From Phoronis ovalis (Eukaryota > Phoronida > Phoronidae): a stretch of DNA of 16,222 nt. A model generated the notes under the pieces. That model did not search any database. It saw nothing but the letters and a program-made list of their open reading frames with translations, and was not told the DNA's origin. Positions within the stretch are counted from its first letter, which is position 1; each line of letters opens with the position of its first letter. A program made the position numbers and the translations under genes. Below, in pieces: positions 1-9,309 of the stretch. The stretch spans positions 1 to 16,222 of the forward strand of contig JAOXYB010024402.1 of the NCBI GenBank assembly GCA_028565635.1, written 5' to 3'.

Positions 1-64
1 AAAGTATACAATCCAAATCCAAAATTTTCAACTCGGCTGCACACCCCCACCAAAAAATAACCTG
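1..64. repeat. Fragment of the repeat also seen near 12.03-12.19 kb
   Basis: Positions 9-34 match 12162-12186 with one substitution, plus a one-base indel in the T run. Positions 50-64 match 12030-12044 exactly. The two words are in a different order, which fits diverged or rearranged members of one family. The element probably continues left of the window. Confidence 0.45.
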
Positions 65-68
65 AGTA

Positions 69-83
69 CCCCCCCCCCCGGGG
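69..83. repeat. C11-G4 homopolymer junction
   Basis: Eleven C (69-79) are followed by four G (80-83) in an otherwise A+T-rich sequence. The exact length is prone to sequencing error. Confidence 0.9.
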
Positions 84-888
84 CTTCAGACGATAAATGC
101 CCACCTTGTGACGTAACCAGGTGTACTATTGTTTTGTATGTATATTCGTTGTTCCGGTTTCTTTCATATAACGGTATATACATTTTAGCTAGCAACAGTG
201 GACATAATAAGTACAGGTAACTGTCAAAACTGAGTTGACGTCACAATACTTTTAATTTGTTAGTCTTTCTTTCATAACAAAGAACCTGCTGTGTTATCAT
301 ACTGACTAACAAAGCTATTTGTTCATGTCTGTGTTAGTTTACACCCTACTAATTCCAGCCCGTGGGGTACATCATAGGATCATTATTCTAAATTTACAAA
401 AACTTGCACAGTAATCTGTTATCTTTATAAGTATATATTTATAAATTTCAGAGTCACACCTCTGTTTAGTATTAGGATTGTATTTTATATCCTGGTATGT
501 CCCACATTTTTATAGGACCGTATTGTTTTCCTGAAATTTCAACAACAAAAAATACTAATAGTCAGTGCCCCTGTCTGAATTTTTACAATAATAAAATCTT
601 AGATAAATAAAAATTAAAAAGGTAACCAATATTTTTGTCATTAATACTGACAATACTGTCTATGTATTGTGATGAAGATCTCGATGATAAATATTTACAT
701 TTTGGTAGAGTATCCGGGCGACGGTATTTGTAACACGGGTGTAACACACGTCACACGTGCAGTCGTGCAAATAAATCCGAGAAATTGCGTTCTCCTGTAA
801 ATATTTATATAAAATTGCAGCAATCCTCCTCCCTAGATGTAATACCTTAATTCAAAGGGATTTCTGAGATACCGTATAACCCTATTTA
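84..888. other. Non-coding stretch, nothing recognised
   Basis: This stretch is A+T-rich with stops in all frames. It contains a palindromic TGACGTCA (236-243) and a short CG-bearing patch at 728-770 with CACGTG (754-759). These are isolated matches without a gene nearby, so no regulatory role is claimed. Confidence 0.6.
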
Positions 889-950
889 ATACTAAGACCC
901 GGCTCTTACGTTCTAATTAAGACTCAAAAGTAAGACCTGGGTCTAAGTAT
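889..950. repeat. Imperfect inverted repeat (21-base arms)
   Basis: Arms 889-909 and 930-950 are complementary with three mismatches around a 20-base loop. The arm cores are AAGACCCGGCTCTTAC and GTAAGACCTGGGTCT. A related word, TTAAGACCCGTGAGAGTCTT, lies at 1405-1424, so this belongs to a small repeat family. Confidence 0.7.
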
Positions 951-1016
951 CGAATTAAAAGTGGATTTTTTAAAGGCTAAAAGAAATATAATAAAGCGAT
1001 GTATCTGCGTCAGTTA

Positions 1017-1060
1017 ATTTAGCTAGATCGTATCATATTTAGCTAGATCGTATCATATTT
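1017..1060. repeat. 20-bp tandem repeat, 2.2 copies
   Basis: The unit AGCTAGATCGTATCATATTT occurs at 1021-1040 and 1041-1060 without mismatch, with four more matching bases before it. Confidence 0.95.
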
Positions 1061-1888
1061 GACCTAATTGCTTACATTTTACGTATATTACCAGGAAAAA
1101 TGTCCTGTAAAGCTATACATTATGTAGTTTTGCATTGCCAATCGTTCACAGACGGAAACATAGCTGACGGCCGAAGTTCGAAATTTCGGTTGATAAACGT
1201 TATTCAAACAGGCTCGATCCCGAAAACAGATGCTTATTGGTGAGTTTGAATGCTGCATCGAGAGCGACATTTAAAGTAAATACAATATGGTTTACGTGAG
1301 CTGCAACAGAAGAACTGTTGATGCATTAAAGATTACAGTAAATTTTCACAGTACTCGTACCCTCCACGATCTTCTTTCCACATAAATACGATGACCCCTC
1401 TAACTTAAGACCCGTGAGAGTCTTACTATCGAACAAAAAAATGTTCATAAGTTCTAAAACAACGAAAGTTCAAATGTTCGGCACTTGCTATCAGGTTGGT
1501 ATATTTTTTATTATTCGTAAATGTACTCAAACCCCTGAACTCAATGATACCGTTGATACGTACTCGTTTTTGATATTAAATGCAGGAATTACGGTTGATA
1601 TTTTTACTGAACATGACTCAAGAGTTTTTATCAAGTTTTCACATATCTAGGTTTCATCTTCAAACGTTAATGTACTCACACCGGAACATTCACCAATTAA
1701 ACCGAATCAAAACACTTCACGAATAATTATTGCTAATTACAAACGGAGCGTAACACCTGTTTTTTGCTTAAATCACTTTTGTTACTATAAGTGTTTCAGT
1801 TAAATTAGTGAATCATCATCTGTACCAGTTTAAAAAATTATATTATCGACGTTTTCCCATAGAAAAAAATGTGCACCATGGAAAACTA

Positions 1889-1919
1889 GTCAGTATCGAA
1901 CTAGCCTGTCTACAGGCTA
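1889..1919. repeat. GTATCGAAC box plus hairpin (copy A)
   Basis: GTCAGTATCGAAC (1889-1901) is followed directly by the perfect hairpin TAGCCTG-tcta-CAGGCTA (1902-1919). The same box followed by a hairpin recurs at 2202-2240. Confidence 0.65.
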
Positions 1920-2201
1920 AGGAAGACATAATTATATAAGGATGTAATATATTGATAGCTGATAATTTTGATATTTTTACTCATATTTCGTCATTTATAA
2001 TAGTACTATCAATAAATTAATCATTATTAGTAATGAAAATAGAAATATACAAAATTGGAATTTTGGAGTTCTTCAACGTTTTTAAAATATGACTAAATAC
2101 AAGTCACACAGTTGAAAAAAGTATAACTTATCATCACTTTAGGCAATTTGAGTAAAAAAAAATGTTCAATGATGCAAACTTCATTATTCAGACTGAGTCC
2201 A

Positions 2202-2240
2202 GTCTAGTATCGAACCTACTGGTATCTGATTTACCAGTAG
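2202..2240. repeat. GTATCGAAC box plus hairpin (copy B)
   Basis: GTCTAGTATCGAAC (2202-2215) is followed by the perfect 9-bp stem CTACTGGTA / TACCAGTAG with a 7-base loop (2216-2240). Box and spacing match copy A, while the stem sequence differs. Confidence 0.65.
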
Positions 2241-4391
2241 CCCTACCGAACTATGGCTTCTGGCAATAAGAAAATGACCTTTGAAAACAAATTTGATAAA
2301 ATATAACTCAAAATAGAAAACCCTGTCTTAAAGTATAAGTTGCTTGATTATTTGCCAAATTAAAATTGAGTCATGTAGATTAAATACTGAAGGTAAAATT
2401 AGATATTATATACGTTTTGGGGCATCATTTCCGCGTCCAAATCTCGCTAGAACTGAATGAGAAATTTTGCAGACTCCGAGAAGACGTAGCTTTACAAAAA
2501 TGGCAAAAATGAAAAGTTGATGTACAAACATGTAATTACACCTGGTAAATTACCATGTAGGCTAAACAATTACCAATATTTACAACAAATGCTGAATGAC
2601 TCACAAGTAATAAAAACATGTTAGCTTTGTCTGCGGCCGGGAGGACGTACCTAGTATGTCTAGTATGCCACCTGAAACAAACAAGCAATCATACCCAATA
2701 ACCCCTGCTGTGTAGTATTGCAAAGAAACATCATTAAACATTATGTCACAGTTCGATTACTAAATAATAATGATGAATTCTTTTCGAATCAAACTATTTA
2801 AAACTGATGATTTTTGTGAGTATTAATGTAATAGTATGAAAGTCCACGATTGCAACAATACTGTCCTAAACTATTTACGGCATATGTTGCACTGCGGGTG
2901 TGGGGATCGGGAAAGATAGCTAACTGTGAATACGGATTTGAAGATCAATCCAGACGCTACGGGAGACTGCTATTTCATATTGAAATCACACTGAAGTGCA
3001 GAGGATGATGAGTCACAGAGTGAGGGTCAAAGAATACGAGTTAAAATATGAAGTTTTATTCATTTGATTCTTATAAAATATAGTTACGTTTTCAGTAAAC
3101 TATATACATTTAGCTGACAAAAAGCAAAAATTGTTTATTTTATGCAAAGCACGTATGTAATTTTATCTGACACTAGGCAGCATACTAACTAATAAGCATA
3201 GATATTGAATAGATGTCCTTGGTAATAAATATCAAATATTAATTAATTAAATTAGTATAGTTGTTATCTCTCCAAAATGACCTGTTGCACTGTCGCAAGG
3301 TTTCAAAAATTATCAGATAACTCACATTATCTGTTTTATGATTCCCAGGTGCCAGAGAATTACCCGGTCATGACCTCGCACTGAGTTTATTTACCTTTAA
3401 TTTGTCACGGAAATAATTGAAGATCTACACGAACTTTGCAGATATCAATTCTTGTGGCAATCAAGTTCACAAGAATTCGCAGAATACGTATACATTGTAC
3501 TATTCAGCTTACAACTTATTCACAAAGTTGATGCAGGAAGTTAATGCCTTTTTTTAACAATTACCCATATTTGTACATAATGCCCGAATGCCCGTTGCTA
3601 TCATCTTTGGATCGAAAATTAAATAAAGAAGCATTACGCATTGATTTCAAAATGTATGATATTGTTATAATATTCGTCATTTTTATAAGGGCAAATAAAT
3701 ATAGTTATTACGCATTGCCAATAATTGCGCATGAAATAAATATATGGCACTGTTATATAATAATATTCCGGCTTAACGCGTATCCTTTTGACGTGTTTCG
3801 CAATAAAACGTTATTTTGTTACACTTTAAATCGTATTTTAAAAAAGTTCTATCATTTATTGAACTGTTATTCTACTACTACTGCAAGTTAAAGGGAATGT
3901 AAAATCACATATCTTATGAGCCTTTGTATACATATAAAACGTACAGTGGGGGAACGTTTGATTTTTGATTTAGTAGGATAAGAAAAATGTTTATTTATTT
4001 GCATCATTTTTCATTTGTTTTTCTGTCGAAAGTGAATATGTGATTTTAAAATAAAAATCAAGAAATGAACATTTTAAAATTTCAATAAAATCAGCCTTTG
4101 CACTCTCCAAATTAAAATATAACCAAGAAAGACTACAAAAGTGTGTTTGGATAAATTACAAAATGTAACGAGCAAATTAAAAGCAAAAATGTCTTTAGTA
4201 CTAGAATGTATACAGCAAAGCATAGGTTACAGAACAAAAAGGGTTGACAGCATGTTGACTCATCGGTTGTTATATACTTAGATACTTAGAAAATATTTGT
4301 AATACGATTAAAAAACTGTGTGGATTTAATCATTATATGGTTTTGCGCGTTCATTAACATTTCTTTTTATGAAATTTCTCAGAAAAAAATC
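2241..4391. other. Non-coding stretch, nothing recognised
   Basis: Low-complexity A+T-rich sequence. A patch at 2880-3030 has more balanced composition but no open frame, splice pair or family motif that I can recognise. A 115-codon frame at 3544-3891 has the composition expected of translated A+T-rich noise. Confidence 0.6.
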
Positions 4392-5000
4392 GAATAATCC
4401 AAAAACAAAATAAGAAACTAAATAATGAAGCGATGATTAATCCCGGATATTGTATGTATCAAAACTGCTGAAAGTGTCATATGTTCCCGAGTATGTTGTG
4501 CTGAATTTCATCACTTCTGAATTGTATCATTTTCTGGAAATGTTGATGATTAAAAGTTAATATTTGACATTTGATCCCAAAGATACTTCTTAGCAAATAC
4601 ACTTAAAACACATCCAGTGACTACTAGATGTTAAAAATTAATTCACTTTCCTTTGCGTTAGCTTGAAATTCTTGGTATATTTTACAATTTTCTTGAATAA
4701 TCCAAAAACAAAATAAGAAACTAAATAATGAAGCGATGATTAATCCCGGATATTGTATGTATCAAAACTGCTGAAAGTGTCATATGTTCCCGAGTATGTT
4801 GTGCTGAATTTCATCACTTCTGAATTGTATCATTTTCTGGAAATGTTGATGATTAAAAGTTAATATTTGACATTTGATCCCAAAGATACTTCTTAGCAAA
4901 TACACTTAAAACACATCCAGTGACTACTAGATGTTAAAAATTAATTCACTTTCCTTTGCGTTAGCTTGAAATTCTTGGTATATTTTACAATTTTCTTGAA
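4392..5000. repeat. Perfect 303-bp tandem duplication (two copies)
   Basis: The unit from 4392 is repeated head to tail from 4695. Line-by-line comparison shows no mismatch across the full unit, and identity runs three bases into what would be a third copy before breaking at 5001. The unit is non-coding and A+T-rich, with a few CG dinucleotides (for example AATCCCGGATATTG). Complete identity implies a very recent duplication or an assembly artefact. Confidence 0.97.
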
Positions 5001-6050
5001 ACTCAGTATCAAACCGTAGTCAGGCTAAAACTGTATGTGCCTGTTGCCTCTGTTTCATCGATACTACTTTATATAACAATTCCTAATAAATTACACATGT
5101 AAATTAGCTTGTTAGTCTAATTAACCTGTGTTTGCCATGACTTGCAGTTATCTATGTATTTGCTTTGATAAACATTACAGTGAATAAACAAACACTAGTA
5201 CTATTAATGTTGTTTTGAAGGTTTTCCTTTCTTATTGACCACTGATAATATAGTATTCGGCTCTATTCAAAACAGCGGTAAGCGCCTACACATGAATTAT
5301 ATAATAGGTAACGTCATACAAGATGATAAATACACTGTTTAGACATAATTTTCTCATAATAAGATTCAGATGAAAAAATGTAAAATAGTTATAAAATAGT
5401 TCAAATAATATTAATAACAATTAATGTTTGAAATATGTGTGTGGTATATTGTATTGATGTCTTAAATGTAATACAAGTAATTAGGATCTGTTGGTATGTA
5501 GTATCCATTTATAATGCATTACATTTTAATATAATTAGTACTTTAAGTTAATTAAAATCAGAGTATACAGAGTATGTATCTATAACGAAAACGATCTCTT
5601 TTGGATTTTCTGCGAAGTTTAATTATTTTGAAAACATGTTTTGATTAGACCGCATTTTGACATTGCCAATCATTTCTAGTTTTAATATCATCAATCTTGA
5701 AAGCAAAGCATGCTTTTATCTAATATACCCAGGGGATTTTCTTTATGCGAAATTATTATTGCAATACTGTATAACATGTTCAAGAATAGTAATCCGTGTT
5801 CTGTTACTATTAGTCTCTTTGGGAGTAACACAGACATGTCAAACGTACTTGTTTTGCTTACTATTGACGAGATTATACTCGACGTATAGTTTTGAGTCAT
5901 TTATTATATATGCATCAGGTTGTTATGTAAATTATATGATTATTATATATGGTTGTGACCGTACACTTTCAACAGGTGAACCTCAGTTTTCGCAACGCAA
6001 ACACCTTATGAACAATTCACAAGAATGATGGCACTAGGTAATGTATAGTA
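5001..6050. other. Non-coding stretch after the duplication
   Basis: It begins with CAGTATCAAAC...GTCAGGCTAA (5004-5029), a diverged relative of the GTATCGAAC box plus hairpin at 1889-1919. The rest is A+T-rich. Frames at 5657-6028 (+) and 5691-5900 (-) overlap on opposite strands and resemble no family. Confidence 0.55.
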
Positions 6051-6105
6051 GGTTCTAGCCTCGGGGGATCACTTAATAGTAATGCCTGACGGGGATGCTC
6101 CGCTG

Positions 6106-6119
6106 AAGTGGGTCCACTT
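6106..6119. repeat. Short perfect palindrome AAGTGG-gt-CCACTT
   Basis: A 6-bp inverted repeat with a 2-base centre lies within the G+C-richer block that precedes the TATAGAGG motifs. No function is assignable. Confidence 0.5.
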
Positions 6120-6163
6120 TTCAAGGTTCACGTGTAGAGTATATTCAGCTTTCGTAGCTCAGG

Positions 6164-6494
6164 TATAGCGGATATTATGTAAAATCACTGGACTTTAGGT
6201 ATAGAGGATGTGGCTTGTTTTTGCACTGTATAGAGGAAGTCCGTGAATGACGCTGCGAATCCGAATAGCAACTAATTAATTTACTACCTTTCCGCCCCCT
6301 TTCCGTCACATATGTTTGCTATAGAGGATGTCCCAAAAGAATCGATTTTTTATAGGTTAGTATAAAGAATGCGGAAAGGGTGACAGTGTTCCGAAAAAGG
6401 AAAACAAAATGGCACAGAGGATGTAATTTCTGCGGTGGTACACAGTTCCAGGGTGTCCAAGAAAAGAGGAATCTTTTTTGTTTGTTATAGAGGT
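6164..6494. repeat. Cluster of TATAGAGGATGT-like motifs
   Basis: TATAGAGGATG occurs at 6200-6210, TATAGAGGAAGT at 6229-6240, TATAGAGGATGT at 6320-6331, TATAGAGGT at 6486-6494, TATAGCGGAT at 6164-6173 and CAGAGGATGT at 6414-6423. All six are on the same strand with irregular spacing. The surrounding 6050-6750 segment is richer in G+C than its flanks, which suggests a degenerate mobile or tandem element. Confidence 0.55.
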
Positions 6495-6585
6495 GACCAG
6501 TTGATTTGAGGTCCCAGACGAGCATACCCACATACATGAAAATGAAGGTTTTAGCAGTGCGTGCTCTGTTGGTATGAAGCCCGGG

Positions 6586-6610
6586 GTATTTGGATGGTAT
6601 TTGGATGGTA
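6586..6610. repeat. 11-bp tandem repeat GTATTTGGATG x2
   Basis: Two exact adjacent copies at 6586-6596 and 6597-6607 are followed by a partial third (GTA, with one intervening G shared). Confidence 0.8.
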
Positions 6611-6749
6611 CGAAAATGGAATTGATGGGGTGGAAATTAGAGTTTCTTGTGGAGACACCAGGGTTCGAGCGAAGCGTACCATGGACGCGTGGATATTTAC
6701 GAGTTGGAGGTACCGATGTAGTAATGCTAATCGCAAAATGAAAACGAAC

Positions 6750-8830
6750 AGTGTGTCCAGTCAATACATAGGGAAGCGATGCCTGATAATAACTTGTTCA
6801 ACCTTATGGAAAACACGATCCAACCAGTGTATATTAAAAATTGCACGAATATTGCAATTCATTTTCATTTTGTATTCGTGTCATTACTTACTATTTCCTT
6901 ATTTGATTAGAATATTAATATCACAAACCAAAGCGTTTGTCTTGAGGAAGCAAAGTTTAAAAAGAAAAACTTCCTTTGATGGCAATATACATGAAGGAAG
7001 TAATTGCATATATTCATGATTATAATATCCACTAATTCTATATAGTATATTTTCCCATCTTGTTTATCATTTGGCTTATTTTGACGGAAATTTTATATCA
7101 AAATACGCACTTTCAATTTTCTATTAATGTAATAAGTGCCCTTTTCTTTAATGTACTTTGAAACACAATGCCACTTTCCTATCAAAACATGTTTATTTTC
7201 TAATGTTCAGAAGCTTATTTATATCCAGAAACTGCCGCAAGCAGTAAAATTAATATACATTGAGATACACATGTGATTTATTAATACAACTATCTACACT
7301 AATAACATTTAACTGTATATAATTGATTCCACAATTCCTACTCTCAAATCACCCAATAACAACTATCATTTCGTGTTCTTAATTGAAAAATTAATAAATA
7401 AAATAATTGTTTTGTTGATACTCACTTTGACCAACAAAACATATACTAAAAGAATTAAATGTATTAAAACCAAATGTGTTTAATTTGCAGTGAATCTGAC
7501 AATAGTTTATTTTAAACCTGCTTGTGGTAATTATAGATCGACTGGGTTCAGACTGAAAGTTTGTCTAAATGTACATTTTGTTTTCAAACTGACGTTTTCT
7601 ACTGAAATTACTAAAGTGATGATAAACTATAATTTGTTCAACTCCTTAGTTAGTAATAGTTTTGATGCTTTATTAAAGTTACCAAAATTCAAATCTTATA
7701 TATTTCTGTTTGCATGACTAAAAATGATTAATTTATTAAAAAAATAAGAGTAAAATTGTAAACTAGTAATCTATTACATCTTCATAATAAATATAATTAG
7801 TCATTCTTCTTCAGCCTGCAGACAGCCTAGGATAATAAATGTGTCGCCTCAACATCAGTGTCTATATTTGAATGTACTTAGATCGATTCCCCTAGATTCC
7901 TTAATCTGTTCGATGACATATTTTCACAGGGATAGCAATTATTTTTATATGATGCCTTCACAAGTTTATTAAATTTCGTTTTTGAGAAACTGTTATAAAT
8001 GCAAACAGTATCTAGTCTATTGAAACTATTCCCATTTTGTGCTTTTAAAGAGATTTATACACAGTTAAATAAACGGCGTTTTTATTTTAGTGCGTAATTA
8101 AATAATGATTCATTATTATTAATTGTTATTATCAAGTGCCTCATGTTTTAATTAATTATTCAAGTAAATGTATGTTATTTTTTGTTATTATTTCAAGAAT
8201 TTCATATATTCAATATTTGCACATATGGTTACAAAATAAACAGTTTTCGATTTTAGAACATATTACGTACTAGACTAACTAGATTTTAGGAGATACACCT
8301 AACATAAACAAGTCAAAGTAAGAAGTGTAAGTGAACCTGAAGTGAACTTTAATTTACCTCGAAATAAGAACTGTCAATATTGTGAATTTCGAAACTCAGT
8401 TTCAGAATCAGATTTATTTTGATAAACCTTTGAGTCGTCAACAGGAAAATAAAATAAACAGTCCCAGGGAAATCTTCCATCTTTTAAACTTGAATAAATC
8501 AGTTAAAAATAAAACAAATGATTAATGTATACGTAACAAGATATTTATTACAAGATTCTAAAATTATAAGAGCTCAGGAGCATCGCTATACATATTCCGA
8601 AACTCAGTTCTCACTAAACAAAATGAACAAATTTCAAATTGGTTCACGAGACAAAAAGAAAACATGGCACATTCCAATATTCACTAACAAATATGAGAGT
8701 AGAAATAAAAATATATTCAGCAACGGCATGACACGTGTATTATCACGCAGGTATCAGAATTGTTCAAAGAATTATACCTGAGACAAATATAACTTTAGTT
8801 ATATTAGTTTCAGATTATACCTGGTAACTA
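6750..8830. other. Non-coding stretch, nothing recognised
   Basis: Very A+T-rich with many TAAT/ATTA runs. The only repeat noted is CGAAACTCAGTT at 8390-8401 and 8598-8609. Short open frames (7490-7717, 8518-8781) have no recognisable domain. Confidence 0.6.
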
Positions 8831-8873
8831 TGGCAGTAAAAGGGATACAGATAATCGATAGTGTCTGTCAAAT

Positions 8874-9003
8874 CTTGAAGTGTGACCGATTATCAGAAGT
8901 AGTTCTCGTACATAACTGCCCGATGTGATATGTATATATACCTTGTAAAGAGCTGATACAGTACAAGTACAGATATTCATGTGTAACAACTTGAAGTGTG
9001 ACC
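8874..9003 (+). repeat. Direct repeat CTTGAAGTGTGACC, two copies
   Basis: Identical 14-base boxes lie at 8874-8887 and 8990-9003, 116 bases apart. Each has an ACAGATA word upstream (near 8847 and 8969), so a longer diverged duplication is likely. The core CTTGAAGTGT recurs at 9169-9178 as one arm of the adjacent hairpin. Confidence 0.75.
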
Positions 9004-9043
9004 AACAAGACAATACCGAACGTGATGGTTAAGCCCGGTTAAG

Positions 9044-9060
9044 CAGTGGTGTATCCAGGA
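9044..9060 (+). mobile_element. Possible hAT-like transposon terminus
   Basis: CAGTGGTGTATCCAGGA resembles, from memory, the terminal inverted repeats of some animal hAT-type DNA transposons (CAGTGGyGTAnCCAGGA). It marks the start of a more G+C-rich block and is preceded by GGTTAAGC repeated at 9027 and 9037. I found no matching opposite terminus in the window, so this would be a fragment or a solo end. Low certainty. Confidence 0.3.
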
Positions 9061-9149
9061 TTTTCCCCAAGAGAGGCGTCCCAAAAGTTTTTCTACAAGC
9101 AAAACGGGTTTCATAAACAGAGGCGCGTACCCTCAATGCTCCCTAAATC

Positions 9150-9180
9150 CGACACTTCAAGCGCATACCTTGAAGTGTCG
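9150..9180. repeat. Perfect 12-bp-stem hairpin
   Basis: CGACACTTCAAG (9150-9161) and CTTGAAGTGTCG (9169-9180) are exact reverse complements around the 7-base loop CGCATAC. The right arm shares CTTGAAGTGT with the boxes at 8874 and 8990. It lies in a block richer in G+C than its surroundings and may be a structural part of a non-autonomous element. Confidence 0.85.
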
Positions 9181-9309
9181 CCGACAAGTATCAGAAAACA
9201 ATGTTTCACGCCTTGTGGCGAAACTGACACAGTAGCACAAGGCATGCGCAGCAGCAGAAGACAAACTAAAATTACAGTTATCATCTTGCAGTCTCCAGTA
9301 TAATATCAG

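Noticed and set aside
3544-3891. 115-codon open frame on the plus strand
   Set aside because: The translation is rich in I, Y, F, N and K as expected from A+T-rich noise. There is no domain or splice context, and the neighbouring sequence is equally non-coding.
4392-5000. Repeat array considered as CRISPR or satellite array
   Set aside because: Only two long copies without spacers. The context is eukaryotic, and a simple tandem duplication is sufficient.
5657-6028. 123-codon open frame on the plus strand
   Set aside because: It is overlapped by an antisense frame of similar quality (5691-5900), and no protein family is recognisable.
6662-6670. GGTTCGAGC resembling a tRNA or SINE B box
   Set aside because: No A box at the right distance and no T-arm complementarity around it.
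6357-7019. Overlapping open frames on both strands (135 and 152 codons)
   Set aside because: Both lie over the G+C-richer repeat-like island, where stops are rarer by composition. Neither shows family motifs.
9046-9303. 85-codon open frame on the plus strand
   Set aside because: It runs through the hairpin and the candidate transposon end, so it is better explained as repeat DNA.
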